From contig CAZYPK010000015.1 in the NCBI GenBank assembly GCA_964649195.1, forward strand, positions 1 through 52,849: a stretch of 52,849 bases of DNA, written 5' to 3'. Below are positions 13,560-23,170 of this stretch, piece after piece. The translations under genes and the position numbers were made by a program. Numbering within the stretch: the first letter of the stretch is position 1; each line of letters starts with the position of its first letter. The notes under the pieces are model-generated. The model made no database searches, was not told where the DNA came from, and saw only the letters and a program-made list of their open reading frames with translations. Source of the stretch: JTS-RE9 sp964649195. GTDB lineage: Bacteria; Planctomycetota; Phycisphaerae; Phycisphaerales; Phycisphaeraceae.

Positions 13560-16406
13560 TCACTCCAGCTTCCTCGAACCGCCCGTGAGCATCTTCAATT
13601 CCAGATCGGTGAAGGTCGCGCCGGAACGGGCGACGAGGTTGGAGACGACGATGCCCGGCGCCCGGCGGTTGAAGCCGTCGGGCAATGAGAGTTCCGACCG
13701 AACATTGGAAGGATTGCCCTGCCATTCGAGGTAAGGCTTGCCATCGAGCTCGACCGCGATGTGCGTCTTGTCTCCCCTGGTTTCGACCTTCACCCTCACG
13801 GCATAGAGCGTGCTGTTGACGATGCGGACGTTGGAGTTGGACACCACGTTGGTCGGCGCATCGCCCTTGGCCGTCGCCACCGAAAGCGAACAGGTGCGGC
13901 CATCGTTGGCGCCCAGCGCCAGATCGAAGGCGCCGCCCGGGGCGGGCAGATAAAGGTTGATCGTCGGCCTGCCGCCCGAGCGCATGAACTTGGCGCGGAA
14001 TTCGTAATTGCCTTGCGGAACGATCGGCAGCATGATCGTCGAACTGGTCGCGGTCATGGTGCTGAGCTTGCCCCCTTCCATCGTCCACGGCCCGGCGTAG
14101 GCGTGCTTGCGGGTGTCGATCAGCTTGAGAACATCCACAGGCCGGGTATCGGTGATGGTGATCACGGGTTTGGGCGGCTGCCGCACCAGCGGCCCGCTGC
14201 CGCTGTCCATGCGCAGCTCGACGGACCCGAAGCCGAACTCGGCTTGATGCATGCCGATGCCCGGCGATTTGCCATCGCCCAGGGGCCAGTCGGCGGAACC
14301 GGCGAGGGCGTCGAGCGGACCTTCCCAGCGAATGAGTTTCTTGCCGTCGAAATCGACCTCGATGCGCACGTTGGCTTCGCTGAAGGCGACGCGGGCTTCG
14401 AGCTGGTGCTTCTTGCCGACTTCGAAGAGGTCGGTGGGGATCGTGGTGTCGTTGGAGGTCGCGTCCTTGCCGCCGATGTTGGAAAGGCCTGCGAGGTTGC
14501 CGCGCTGTCCCGCCCCCATGACCAGCATGACGCGGGTGGTTTTGAGCGGGAGAAACAGCAGCGGGCCGCCGATGCTGCGCTTGTTTTCGATGCAGGTGAA
14601 GCTCGCGCGGAGCGTGTAGTTGCCATCGGGCAGCACGGGCATGCGGGTGCGGTTGTGCGTGCCTTGGCGAAGACGATCGACGACCAGTGCATCGAGTTCG
14701 CGCAGCCAGGCGCCATCGTACACATCCTTGGCCGGGTCCCAGATTTCCGTGAGATCGACAAACCCGTCGGCAGGCATCACCACCCCGCGCTCGGCGAGCG
14801 TCGCGGGCTTGGGCAGCAGCGTCACATCGCCGCGCAGCGACCGCAGCCGGACTTCGCTGAACCGCACCGTGGCCTGCTGCGCACCGATGCCGAAGGTTCC
14901 CGTTTCGCGCAGGGACCAGGCGTCATCGAGTTTCAGATCGCTGCGACGGCCGGTCCAGTCGATGTATCGTTCGCCGTTGAGATCGATCACCAGCGAGACT
15001 TCCTGCCCCTTGATGATCGTTCGGACGGCCAGCGAATACTCCTGATCGTTCATGAGCGTGCCGGGCACGACCGTGCTGACGTTGCGGATGACGCCCGACT
15101 CAGGTTCCACGGTTTCCGAGGCCAGCGAATAAAGACCGCTGGCCTTGCCCGACCAGCCGGAGAGCACCAGCCGCACATGCCGATCGGCCACCGGCAGGAT
15201 GAAGACGACCGCCCCTTCACCGGCCAGGCGGGTGAACCTGGCCGTGAACTCGTGACTGTCGCCCACCACGCCGGGCAGCATCATCCGCACCGGTTCGCCC
15301 GAAGAGGCCACCTGAAAGCCCTTGTCCGCGCGGCGCCATCTGCCGCTGATGCGGTAGCGAATCGGCTCGACGCCCGCCAGCAGATCCGCCCAGCCCGAAT
15401 CATCGACCGGCGCCAGCGATTTGGCCTCCTCCGGATTGGCGCGGACCCACGCCTCGCGCAGCCGCTTGATCGCCAGCGAAGCCTTGACCTGCTGGAGCTT
15501 GTCCGCATCGGGCATGAGCATGAAATGTTCGTAAAACCCCCGGCTGCGCTTGATGATCGCCGACCGGGAACCCGCCGGGGCCTCCAGGCTCAAAAGCTCG
15601 TACCACTCGGCAATCTCCATGCTCTGAGCCGCCGTCAGATTTTCAATGGGTCCCGTGGCCAGCGGAAGCAGACGCCTGGCCGCGGCGTTGCCGCCCAGCG
15701 CCAGATAGCGCATCGCCTGCGTGGGGCGATCCAGTTCGACCAGGTAAATCTGAAACAGTTCCGCGCTGGCGGCGGCGTTCGTCGGATCGCCGGCAAGCTT
15801 CACATTGGCCGTCTCGATGCGCGACTCCAGCTTCTCACGGGCGGCGGCGGCGTCCAGCTTCTCCTTGAGCCCGGCCATCTCCGGCACCTTTTCATCCTCC
15901 ACGATTTTCCATGCCAGCCCGTAAGCGCGTGCCGCGCCGCCGAAATCGCTGGCGGCGGCCAGTTCATCGCCTTGCCTGATGAGCACGCCCGCCAGGCGGG
16001 TGGCCACGGGCAGCCGCTCCTCACCCTTGGCGAGCATCAGCGTTCGCCGCAGAAACGACACCACCTTTTCACGCGAGGCGGCAGCCTTGTCGGGAACGGT
16101 GGCGGCCACCAGGTCCATCGCCTCGATGGCGATGTCGTGGCTCTTCGCATCGCGCGAGGCCAGCACGAAGGCGTTGTCGCAAAGCTCGACGACCAGAAAG
16201 GGGTTGTCGTTCGTCAGCCGCGCCGCGGTGAGAAGGTCGATGGCCATCGCGCCGTCATCCTCGGTGGTGCGCGAAGCGATCGTCTTGCGGAACTGAGGCC
16301 CGTAGCGTTCCTCGAAAATCAACCTGGCGGCGCGCTCGGTCTGAAACGCCCCCGCAACGCCCGCCAGCGCCAGCAGCAGACCGATGGCTGTGATCATTCG
16401 TCGCAT
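13560..16406 (-). CDS. Large secreted protein with three tandem jelly-roll-like modules
   Basis: A 948-residue exported protein. Signal peptide MRRMITAIGLLLALAGVAGA; GGAG lies 8 bases before this ATG, so it is preferred to the Met six residues upstream. About residues 25-380 are alpha-helical and tetratricopeptide-like in character (MAIDLLTAARLTNDNPFLVV; YLVELDRPTQAMRYLALGGN). The rest holds three successive beta modules, each ending in a similar pattern: LVIDLNGERYIDWTGRRSDL, VEVDFDGKKLIRWEG-type (IEVDFDGKKLIRWEGPLDAL) and IAVELDGKPYLEWQGNPSNV. This repeats the xVDxDGxxxxxWxG signature seen in LamG-like or DUF1080-type domains that bind or cleave carbohydrate. No catalytic residues can be assigned. 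It is divergent from the transglutaminase-like gene, with 191 bp between starts. Function unknown. Confidence 0.8.
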   Translation of the reverse strand: MRRMITAIGLLLALAGVAGAFQTERAARLIFEERYGPQFRKTIASRTTEDDGAMAIDLLTAARLTNDNPFLVVELCDNAFVLASRDAKSHDIAIEAMDLVAATVPDKAAASREKVVSFLRRTLMLAKGEERLPVATRLAGVLIRQGDELAAASDFGGAARAYGLAWKIVEDEKVPEMAGLKEKLDAAAAREKLESRIETANVKLAGDPTNAAASAELFQIYLVELDRPTQAMRYLALGGNAAARRLLPLATGPIENLTAAQSMEIAEWYELLSLEAPAGSRSAIIKRSRGFYEHFMLMPDADKLQQVKASLAIKRLREAWVRANPEEAKSLAPVDDSGWADLLAGVEPIRYRISGRWRRADKGFQVASSGEPVRMMLPGVVGDSHEFTARFTRLAGEGAVVFILPVADRHVRLVLSGWSGKASGLYSLASETVEPESGVIRNVSTVVPGTLMNDQEYSLAVRTIIKGQEVSLVIDLNGERYIDWTGRRSDLKLDDAWSLRETGTFGIGAQQATVRFSEVRLRSLRGDVTLLPKPATLAERGVVMPADGFVDLTEIWDPAKDVYDGAWLRELDALVVDRLRQGTHNRTRMPVLPDGNYTLRASFTCIENKRSIGGPLLFLPLKTTRVMLVMGAGQRGNLAGLSNIGGKDATSNDTTIPTDLFEVGKKHQLEARVAFSEANVRIEVDFDGKKLIRWEGPLDALAGSADWPLGDGKSPGIGMHQAEFGFGSVELRMDSGSGPLVRQPPKPVITITDTRPVDVLKLIDTRKHAYAGPWTMEGGKLSTMTATSSTIMLPIVPQGNYEFRAKFMRSGGRPTINLYLPAPGGAFDLALGANDGRTCSLSVATAKGDAPTNVVSNSNVRIVNSTLYAVRVKVETRGDKTHIAVELDGKPYLEWQGNPSNVRSELSLPDGFNRRAPGIVVSNLVARSGATFTDLELKMLTGGSRKLE

Positions 16407-16597
16407 CGCAGGTCTCCGTGCCATGGGAACCGTATCATCGAACATGCTTCCACCATCGGCGAAACCCACTTCCGCGAACCCGGACTCATGGCAGGCTATT
16501 GTATCGGATGAGAGTCGAGGCTCGCGAGGTTTCCCCCGCCCTGTTATTGATACGCTGACCATCGAGGTTTCATCACGATCTTCACAAGGGCCAGGAC

Positions 16598-18139
16598 ATG
16601 CAACAATCATCCCGTCTCATCGCCGTGATACGCCTTCTGGCGATCCTCCTGACAGGGTTTGTCACCCCGCTGCACGCCCAGCCGAAAACGGATACCGCCG
16701 TCGGACACGACCGCTGGTATGTCATGCTCATCGAGGGAAAACCCTCCGGCTGGCTTCACGAAGCGTCCAGTGCCGACGAGCGGACCATCACCTCCATCAG
16801 CCATTCCAAACTTTCCCTCCGCCGCGACAAGGCGACCATCGTCATCGAGACGAAATCGCAGTTCACCGAAACCAAACAAGGCAAGCCGCTGCGAATCGTG
16901 CAGACCACGAAGATGGGCGCCCACGAAACGGTTCAGACCATCACCTTTTCCGAATCCCGGATCACCAGCGAGACCAAGGCTTCGGGCCAGACCACGCGCA
17001 GCGCCTGGCCGCTGCCCGAAGAAACATGGCTCCCCCCTGCCGCCGCCGGGCGGTACGTCATGGAGAAGCTGAAGAACAACGAGACCGACATCCGATTCAA
17101 AACCATCGACCCCGCCACCGATCTGAAGCCGTTCGAGATCCGCATCAGGATCACCGGCTCGGAAGACCTTGAAGTGCTGGGCAAGACCGTGCCTTCGCTG
17201 GTGACTCAGACCACCTTCAGCAACCTGCCGGGCATCACCAGCAGGCAGCACATCGACGGCGTCGGCAGGATGCTGAAGATGACGCTCGCGCCGATGCCGG
17301 GGTTCTCCATCACCACCCTGCTGGCGGACAAGGACCTGGCCATGGCGCAGGTCGATCCGCCGGAACTGCTGGCTTCCACGCTCATTCCCATGAAGCAGCC
17401 GATCCGCAATCCGCGCAAGCTAAAATCGGCGGTTTACGAGCTGACCTTGAAGCCGACCGAACAGGACAAGGACAACAACGAACTGGCGCTGCCGCAGTTT
17501 CCCAGGGTCGGCTTCCAGCGCGTGGTGGCGGGCGATGACAGGAAGGTCCGCATCGTGGTGGATGTCGCATCACCCGTGTCACCGGGCGATGATCTGCCCC
17601 AAAAGGAGCATCGCACGGCCAGCGCCGCGCTCAACAGCGATGATGAAAAGATCAAGGAACTGGTGACGGCTGCGCTCAAAGGCAAGGATGAAAAACTGAC
17701 CGACCGCGAGAAGGCGGAGGCGCTGCGGGCCTATGTCTTCCGCTACATCCGCAAGAAGGATTTGTCCGTCGGCTTCGCCTTCGCCAGCGAAGTGGCGCGG
17801 ACCAGGCAAGGCGACTGCACCGAACATGCGGTGCTGCTGGCGGCGATGCTGCGGGCGGCGGGCCTGCCCAGCCGGGCGGTGAGCGGGCTGATCTACATCG
17901 ACCGGTTCGCCGGTGAAAAAAACGTCTTCGGCTATCACATGTGGTCGCAGGTCTGGGTCCGCGACGAGAAACTGGGCGGCCACTGGCTCGACCTCGACGC
18001 CACGCTCGCCGATCCTCACTTCGACGCCGCCCACATCACCCTCAGCGTCAGCGCCATGCACGACGGAGCCGCCAACGACATGATGCAGCTTGTGCCTCTG
18101 ATCGGACGACTTCGGATTGAGGTGATTGAGAGTAAATAG
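16598..18139 (+). CDS. Secreted transglutaminase-like protein
   Basis: A 513-residue protein with a signal peptide (ending VTPLHAQ, about residue 28) and a C-terminal transglutaminase-like core. The catalytic triad is visible: Cys407 in QGDCTEHAVLLAAMLRAAG, His447 in YHMWSQVWV and Asp465 (or 467) in HWLDLDAT. RAYVFRYIRKKDLSVGFAFA is the usual segment before the Cys. The N-terminal 350 residues form a beta-rich domain also found in planctomycete proteins of this type. Bacterial members act as cysteine proteases or transamidases in the envelope; the substrate is unknown. AAGGGCC and AGGA precede the ATG. It ends in front of a large nested hairpin. Confidence 0.85.
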   Translation: MQQSSRLIAVIRLLAILLTGFVTPLHAQPKTDTAVGHDRWYVMLIEGKPSGWLHEASSADERTITSISHSKLSLRRDKATIVIETKSQFTETKQGKPLRIVQTTKMGAHETVQTITFSESRITSETKASGQTTRSAWPLPEETWLPPAAAGRYVMEKLKNNETDIRFKTIDPATDLKPFEIRIRITGSEDLEVLGKTVPSLVTQTTFSNLPGITSRQHIDGVGRMLKMTLAPMPGFSITTLLADKDLAMAQVDPPELLASTLIPMKQPIRNPRKLKSAVYELTLKPTEQDKDNNELALPQFPRVGFQRVVAGDDRKVRIVVDVASPVSPGDDLPQKEHRTASAALNSDDEKIKELVTAALKGKDEKLTDREKAEALRAYVFRYIRKKDLSVGFAFASEVARTRQGDCTEHAVLLAAMLRAAGLPSRAVSGLIYIDRFAGEKNVFGYHMWSQVWVRDEKLGGHWLDLDATLADPHFDAAHITLSVSAMHDGAANDMMQLVPLIGRLRIEVIESK

Positions 18140-18146
18140 GGGAAGG

Positions 18147-18440
18147 CACGAAGGCACGGAGGGGGGAAAGTTCCGAGTTTCGAGTTCCGAGTTCCGAGTT
18201 GAAAGGCAAGGGGGAAGAAAGGAAGGCACGGAGGCACGGAGAGGACGAATGCAAAATGGCCATTGCAAAATGCAAAATGAAGAGAATGAAGAGGTTGCAT
18301 CGTGTGGCGCGAGGGGTGCGCCATTCCGCAATTTGCATTTTGCAATGGCCATTTTTCATTCCCCCTTCGTGCCTCCGTGCCTCAATGCCTTCCTCTTCCC
18401 CCTTGCCTTTCAACTCGGAACCCGGAACTCGGAACTTTTC
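18147..18440. repeat. Giant nested hairpin made of three kinds of word array
   Basis: Reading inward from the left: GGCACGGAG words, a TTCCGAG array (about 18169-18201) with GTTGAAAGGCAAGGGGGAAG, further GGCACGGAGGCACGG words, and a GCAAAATGGCCATTGCAAAA array (18251-18285). After a central loop (about 18297-18325) the same arrays appear as reverse complements in mirrored order: TTTGCATTTTGCAATGGCCA, CTCCGTGCCTC words, CTTGCCTTTCAACTCGGAAC. It occupies the gap between the convergent transglutaminase-like and protease genes. No gene is present. Confidence 0.85.
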
Positions 18441-18444
18441 CCTC

Positions 18445-19410
18445 TCACTTCCCCACAATCATCTTCATCAGGCTGCCCGACGGGATGCACTGCTTGAAGA
18501 CCATCTGGAGGTTTTCCTGCTTGCCGCCTTCGGTGTTGTAGTAAACGGACTGGGTGGAGGCGACGATGGCGACGACCTGCCCCTGTTCGTTGAGCACCGG
18601 GGCGCCGCTGGAGCCGCGGGCGTAGTCGGCGGTGATGGTGACCAGATTCATCGGGTCGTTGTTTCGGCTGGCGGTGTGGTAACGGGAGACGATGCCGGTG
18701 GTGAGGGTGTAGAACCGGCGATCGGGATGGCTGATGAGCGTGACCGGCGAACCGATGGCGGCCGAGAGGGCGACGGGCAGAGCCTTGAGCTTCACATCCT
18801 TGGGCAGGTCGAGCCGCACGATGGCCAGGTCATTCGTCTTGCTGGCCGCGAGGATTTCCTTGACGGGATAAACCTTGCCATCGAAGGTCATGGCGACGAA
18901 GGTTTCGTTGGTCGCCTTCTCGACCACGTGATAATTCGTCACCGCAACGCCATCCTCACTGATGACGAAGCCGCTGGCCGGGGCCGCGTGCCAGTTGGTG
19001 CATTTGTTGCACTTGTAGATGCCCGAAAAAACGAGCACGCCCGGAGCGCACCGGTCATAAATCTCGGCGGCGGTCAGCTTCGCCTCCTGCGGCTTGGCGA
19101 GACCGACCAGGCATACATCAGTCTTGAGGCCGGCGTGCAGGTCGGCCAGCTTGGCGGTCTTGCCGTCGGCGATCAGCTTCGTCGCGGCCGCTTCGATCGC
19201 GCCGGTGATCTGCCGATCGTTGATCAGCCGGGCCGCGGAACCCGCGCTGCCGGTCTGATCGTAGGCGGCCTCATCGCCCGCCTGTGCCGTGCAGCGGTCC
19301 TCCTGCATCGCCGCAGCCCCAAGCGGCGCGGACCAGTCGGCCGGCGGATTCTTCTTGCAGCCGGCCAGCAGCGTCAGTGTCAGCAGTGCGGTGATCATGA
19401 TGCGCATCAT
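18445..19410 (-). CDS. Trypsin-like serine protease lipoprotein
   Basis: A 321-residue exported lipoprotein (MITALLTLTLLAGC) with an S1-type (DegP/trypsin-like) protease domain. The likely catalytic triad is His161 (VTNYHVVEKA), Asp194 (KTNDLAIVRL) and Ser268 (ARGSSGAPV). No PDZ domain follows; the protein ends soon after GQVVAIVASTQSVYYN. A region with CNKC (about residues 134-137) and a Cys-containing N-terminal extension (about 20-130) precede the protease domain. The ATG at 19410 is chosen because GGAG lies 6 bases upstream; an upstream ATG at 19422 is also possible. The natural substrate is unknown; an envelope quality-control role is inference from the family. Confidence 0.82.
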   Translation of the reverse strand: MMRIMITALLTLTLLAGCKKNPPADWSAPLGAAAMQEDRCTAQAGDEAAYDQTGSAGSAARLINDRQITGAIEAAATKLIADGKTAKLADLHAGLKTDVCLVGLAKPQEAKLTAAEIYDRCAPGVLVFSGIYKCNKCTNWHAAPASGFVISEDGVAVTNYHVVEKATNETFVAMTFDGKVYPVKEILAASKTNDLAIVRLDLPKDVKLKALPVALSAAIGSPVTLISHPDRRFYTLTTGIVSRYHTASRNNDPMNLVTITADYARGSSGAPVLNEQGQVVAIVASTQSVYYNTEGGKQENLQMVFKQCIPSGSLMKMIVGK

Positions 19411-19444
19411 CGAATACTCCATGTAAGGCGGGGACGGAATAAGT

Positions 19445-19593
19445 AGGATACAGGAAACAGGGGACAATCAAGCGAACAAAGGCGATTGGCTATTATTTAT
19501 TGGTGATTGCTTATTGGGGGAGCAGTCTTCGCCACCGCATCGTGCCTTCAAATAAGAAATAAGCAATCACCAATAAATAATAGCCAATCGCCT
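19445..19593. repeat. Inverted array of CAATAAATAATAGCC words
   Basis: GCGATTGGCTATTATTTATT (19482-19501) followed by GGTGATTGCTTATT faces its exact reverse complement at about 19556-19593 (AATAAGCAATCACCAATAAA, then TAATAGCCAATCGCC). The arms are AT-rich against a GC-rich background. A single arm of ACAGGRA words precedes it at 19445-19466. It lies upstream of the protease gene. Confidence 0.9.
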
Positions 19594-19616
19594 TTTGCCC
19601 GTTGCGTTTTCCCGTT

Positions 19617-19722
19617 CCGCAGACGCGCAGCGAGGACGCTGCGGCTATGAATCCACTGCTCCTGCCACTGCCTCTGCTCCTGTCCCGCAGACGCGCAGCG
19701 AGGACGCTGCGGCTATGAATCC
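19617..19722. repeat. Direct repeat of 38 bp, each with an internal hairpin
   Basis: Two identical 38-base units (19617-19654 and 19685-19722) begin CCGCAGACGCGCAGCGAGGA and end GCTATGAATCC. Each contains stem CGCAGCG and its complement CGCTGCG around AGGA. Words of CTGCTCC/CTGCCACT type separate and follow them. No gene is seen between about 19411 and 19835 other than repeats; this gap of roughly 425 bp is filled by the two repeat features. Confidence 0.85.
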
Positions 19723-19835
19723 TCTGCTCCTGCTCCTGCCACTGCTCCTGTCCCTTGTCCTCATTGATGATTCCGCGCATCCCTCCTACGATCCGCATGG
19801 AACACAAAGCACGCCACCACGCTACGGGACCACCC

Positions 19836-20597
19836 ATGCGAACGCTCATCGCCATTCCGGTTTTCAATGAAGAGAAGTATGTCGCGCGCGTGCTGACGGA
19901 GGTTCGCAAGTATGCGAAGGAGATTCTGGTGATTGATGACGGCTCCTCGGATCAGACGCCGGTGCTGCTGGCTCAGCAGCCGGTGGACGTGATTCGTCAT
20001 GCGAAGAACCGCGGCTACGGCCGGTCGCTGATCGATGCGTTTCGCTGGGCCTCGTGCGCCACGTGCAAGTACGACTGGCTGATCACGATGGACTGCGATG
20101 AGCAGCACGAGCCGGCGAGCCTGCCCGATTTCTTCGCGGCGATTGACAGGGATGATGCCGATGTCATCAGCGGCAGCCGGTATCTGAATGCAACCTCGAA
20201 TGCGACGGCAGACGGCAACAACGGCAATGGAAGCAACAATCCCCCCGCCGACCGCCGCGCCATCAACGCCGCCATCACCGCGCAGCTCAACCAGACGCTC
20301 TGCCTTTCGCTGACCGATTCGTTCTGCGGCTACAAGGCGTATCGCGTCAGCGCCCTGCGCAAGCTCTCGATCAACGAACCGGGCTACGCATTCCCGCTGC
20401 AATTCTGGGTGCAGGCGGCGGCGGCGGAGCTGCGCATCGTCGAGATTCCCATTCGGCTCATCTATAATGATCCCAACCGCAGTTTCGGCGGCCCGCTCGA
20501 TGACGCCGACCATCGCCTGGCGCATTACCGCAGCGTGCTCGATGCGGAACTGGCGAAGTTCCCCGGCAGGTTCGCCGTGCCCTGCGGCGCCAAATGA
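19836..20597 (+). CDS. Family 2 glycosyltransferase (dolichyl-phosphate mannose synthase-like)
   Basis: A 253-residue GT-A fold glycosyltransferase. MRTLIAIPVFNEEKYVARVL opens the nucleotide-binding fold, LVIDDGSSDQTP follows, MDCDEQHEPASLPDF provides the metal-binding Asp pair, and SGSRYLN and SLTDSFCGYKAYR are conserved in DPM1/polyprenyl-phosphate glycosyltransferases. There is no C-terminal membrane region. Donor and acceptor are not readable from sequence; a polyprenyl-phosphate hexose synthase is the likeliest class. ATG 19836 is chosen because the conserved fold begins there; the upstream frame is repeat-derived. No pathway genes are adjacent. Confidence 0.85.
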   Translation: MRTLIAIPVFNEEKYVARVLTEVRKYAKEILVIDDGSSDQTPVLLAQQPVDVIRHAKNRGYGRSLIDAFRWASCATCKYDWLITMDCDEQHEPASLPDFFAAIDRDDADVISGSRYLNATSNATADGNNGNGSNNPPADRRAINAAITAQLNQTLCLSLTDSFCGYKAYRVSALRKLSINEPGYAFPLQFWVQAAAAELRIVEIPIRLIYNDPNRSFGGPLDDADHRLAHYRSVLDAELAKFPGRFAVPCGAK

Positions 20598-20681
20598 ATG
20601 ACGGGCACGGCGGACGGCAAGGTCTGATTCCGCTATCCTGAACACTGAGCCTTCCCACGGCAACCAAGGCTGAGTTTCACC

Positions 20682-22952
20682 ATGAACATCAAGACCACGC
20701 TCTTTCTGCTGGCCATGCTCATCGGCATCGGTGCGTACTTCATTTTCGTCGAGAAGAACCGCGAAATCATCACCGATCCGACGGATGCCAACGCACCAGG
20801 GCTGGAGAACCCCGTCTTCATCCCCGAAGAGCTTTTCCCGGACGGCGCCAGGACCGTCGAACTTCACTGGGCCGATGGCCAGCGGGCGACGATGAAACGC
20901 GACGATGGCGACCGCTGGTCGCAGACCTCGCCGGTGGCGTATCCGCTCAACACCGTTCGCGTTCAGGCCGGGCTGGTCCGCGATGCCGCCACGCTGCGGT
21001 ACGTCGAGAAGTTCACCCCTGACACGCCCGGCAAGCCGACGCTCGCCGAGACCGATCTCGTCAAGCCCCGCGCCTCGGTTCGCATCACCGGTGAATACCG
21101 CGACGCCCGGATCGACCGCGACACGGGCAAACCCATCGTCAAGACCAAGCCTTTCGATCAGACCATTCATCTGGGCGCCGGCGTCACCGGTTCGCGCGGC
21201 TACGTTCGCATCAACGATGATCCTTCGGTTTACGTCGTCAACAACACGCTCCACCTGATCCTGCTCAACGAGCGCATCGCCGACTGGCGGCAGCGGACGC
21301 TCGATGTGCCCAGGGATGATCAGACCGATCGCATCGCGCTCAAGACCGATGAACGATCCCTCGAACTCGCCAAGACGCAAGGCAACTGGACTTTCGCTCC
21401 GCCGCTGAGCGATCGCGTCGCCCCCCGGGCTCCCGCCGCGATTCTTGGCGCCATGCAGAACATGTCGGTCGGCCGCTTCGTCGATGACAAAGCCTCCAGT
21501 TTGGCGACATTTGGCCTGGACCGGCCCGCGATTGAGCTGACCATTCACACCACGACCCTAGAGCCGCGCCGGCGCACGCTACGCATCGGCGGGCCGGCCG
21601 ACCCGTCCGCACAGTCGTATCACGCAAGCTGGTCGCTGGGCGATGAACCCAGCCCCGTCGTCTTCACCATCACCCGCGACACCCGCGCCCGCATCCTCGC
21701 CATCCAGGCCGATGATCTCCGCGATCCCCGCATCACGCTGATCAAGACCGCCGGCGTCTCCGAACTGAAGATCAGCCAGACCGATCAACCTGCGGTGCAT
21801 CTGCAACGAACCACGACCGCCGGCTGGAGCTTCGCGGCGGAAGCGGACAGGCCCGCCCCGCCCTTTCGGCCTGATCAGGAAGCCGTCAAACAACTCATCG
21901 ATGCGATCGTCAACGCCTCCGCCAAGTACTACCAGCCCTTGCCCACCCACCCCGCGAATCCGATGGCGGTGATCGACATCTCCTCGAAGATCGGCCCGGA
22001 AACGCAGGACACGCTCACGCTCTTTGCGCCGCCGGAAGGCGCGGTCCCACAAGGGGACGACACCCCTTTCACCCTGGTGCTGCGCAACAGGGAACAGACC
22101 GGATACCTGATCCCCACCGCATCGATTCAACCCCTGCTCGATCCGGCGATCAAGCTGCGCGACCGGCAGATCATCGATGTCAAGCCCGAAGCCATCGAGA
22201 AGGTGACGATCAAACGCAGCGACGGCATGAGCTACCGGTTTCATCAGTTCGTGCCTTCGGTCGATCCCAGTGCAAGACCGCAATGGCAGATGGTGGGAGC
22301 CGAGCAGTTCGAGCGCGACATGCTCGACTATCTCATCAGGCAGATCGCCGTCCTTCGCGCCGAGACCTGGCTCGCCCAGTCCAAGCCGATGGGCGAGAGC
22401 CGCAGTGAACTGGCCATCGAGTTCAGGGGCCGTGCGCCGATCGTCATCACCTGCGATCTGGCCGATCGTCATGCTTCGGTGGCCGGTGTGGATGGGCAGT
22501 TTCTGCTCAGCGAACAGATGAGGCTGCTGCTCGATGGCGAGTACCGCCCGCGCACGGTGCTGGCCCTGACGCCGGGCGATCTGGTTCAGGTGACCGTGGC
22601 CCGCAAGGACGCCAGGTCATGGACCATCGGCAAGGACGACCTGAGCCGCTACCAGGCCCTTGGCCCCGATGGCAAACCGCTCACCACGGTGCAGGTGACC
22701 GCGGCGGTGGCGGCGAAACTGTTCGACTCGCTGATGCCCCTGCGCGTCTGGCGATATGTCGAAAAACCCGAAGCGGCGGCGATCAGCGACGCCGCCACCA
22801 CGCTCGAACTGCTCACCCGCACCGGCCAAAAGCACACGGTTTACATCGGCTTCAAGGATCAGCCCGCGCTGGCGATGTGCAACGACAAGTGGTTCACGCT
22901 GCATCCCGAAACGCTCACGCGACTGATCGCCGAACCGGCCAGGAGCGAGTGA
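20682..22952 (+). CDS. DUF4340-domain membrane-anchored protein
   Basis: A 756-residue protein with a single N-terminal membrane helix (MNIKTTLFLLAMLIGIGAYF) and a large periplasmic part. The segment VELHWADGQRATMKRDDGDRW with SPVAYPLNTVRVQAGLVRD matches the DUF4340 pattern (lipid-anchored or membrane-anchored beta-rich repeats). Several similar beta modules occur along the chain (WSFAAEADRPAPPFRPDQEA; WTIGKDDLSRYQALGPDGKP). DUF4340 proteins often accompany ABC-2 transporters of the gliding-motility type, but no such genes are here; the protein stands alone. A family 1 element begins 10 bp after its stop. Function unknown. Confidence 0.75.
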   Translation: MNIKTTLFLLAMLIGIGAYFIFVEKNREIITDPTDANAPGLENPVFIPEELFPDGARTVELHWADGQRATMKRDDGDRWSQTSPVAYPLNTVRVQAGLVRDAATLRYVEKFTPDTPGKPTLAETDLVKPRASVRITGEYRDARIDRDTGKPIVKTKPFDQTIHLGAGVTGSRGYVRINDDPSVYVVNNTLHLILLNERIADWRQRTLDVPRDDQTDRIALKTDERSLELAKTQGNWTFAPPLSDRVAPRAPAAILGAMQNMSVGRFVDDKASSLATFGLDRPAIELTIHTTTLEPRRRTLRIGGPADPSAQSYHASWSLGDEPSPVVFTITRDTRARILAIQADDLRDPRITLIKTAGVSELKISQTDQPAVHLQRTTTAGWSFAAEADRPAPPFRPDQEAVKQLIDAIVNASAKYYQPLPTHPANPMAVIDISSKIGPETQDTLTLFAPPEGAVPQGDDTPFTLVLRNREQTGYLIPTASIQPLLDPAIKLRDRQIIDVKPEAIEKVTIKRSDGMSYRFHQFVPSVDPSARPQWQMVGAEQFERDMLDYLIRQIAVLRAETWLAQSKPMGESRSELAIEFRGRAPIVITCDLADRHASVAGVDGQFLLSEQMRLLLDGEYRPRTVLALTPGDLVQVTVARKDARSWTIGKDDLSRYQALGPDGKPLTTVQVTAAVAAKLFDSLMPLRVWRYVEKPEAAAISDAATTLELLTRTGQKHTVYIGFKDQPALAMCNDKWFTLHPETLTRLIAEPARSE

Positions 22953-22961
22953 GGGTTTCCA

Positions 22962-23152
22962 AGAGCCGCGACTCAACGAGTCGCGGATGCGAACAGCCTG
23001 AAGGAGCGAAAATCGCGCGGTTGATGAAAGCTCTCGAAAATCGTGGAATACAGGACGGAATGGGACGCAGAAAAGAGGTCGTTCATCCGCCGCGCCGCCT
23101 CGCACCCCTTCAGGTTGTTCACGTCCGCGACTCGTTGAGTCGCGGCTCGGAT
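22962..23152. repeat. Hairpin-ended element (family 1, type II), first copy
   Basis: The left hairpin at 22966-22986 (CCGCGACTC/AAC) and right hairpin at 23125-23145 (CCGCGACTC/GTT) flank a type II interior: GCCTGAAGGAGCGAAAATCG, CTCGAAAATCGTGGAA and AGAGGTCGTTCATCCGCCGC. The last 30 bases before the right hairpin (CACCCCTTCAGG..GTTCACGTCC) are shared with type I elements. It sits between the convergent DUF4340 and methyltransferase genes. Confidence 0.9.
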
Positions 23153-23170
23153 TTGTGACCGTCACCCGCC

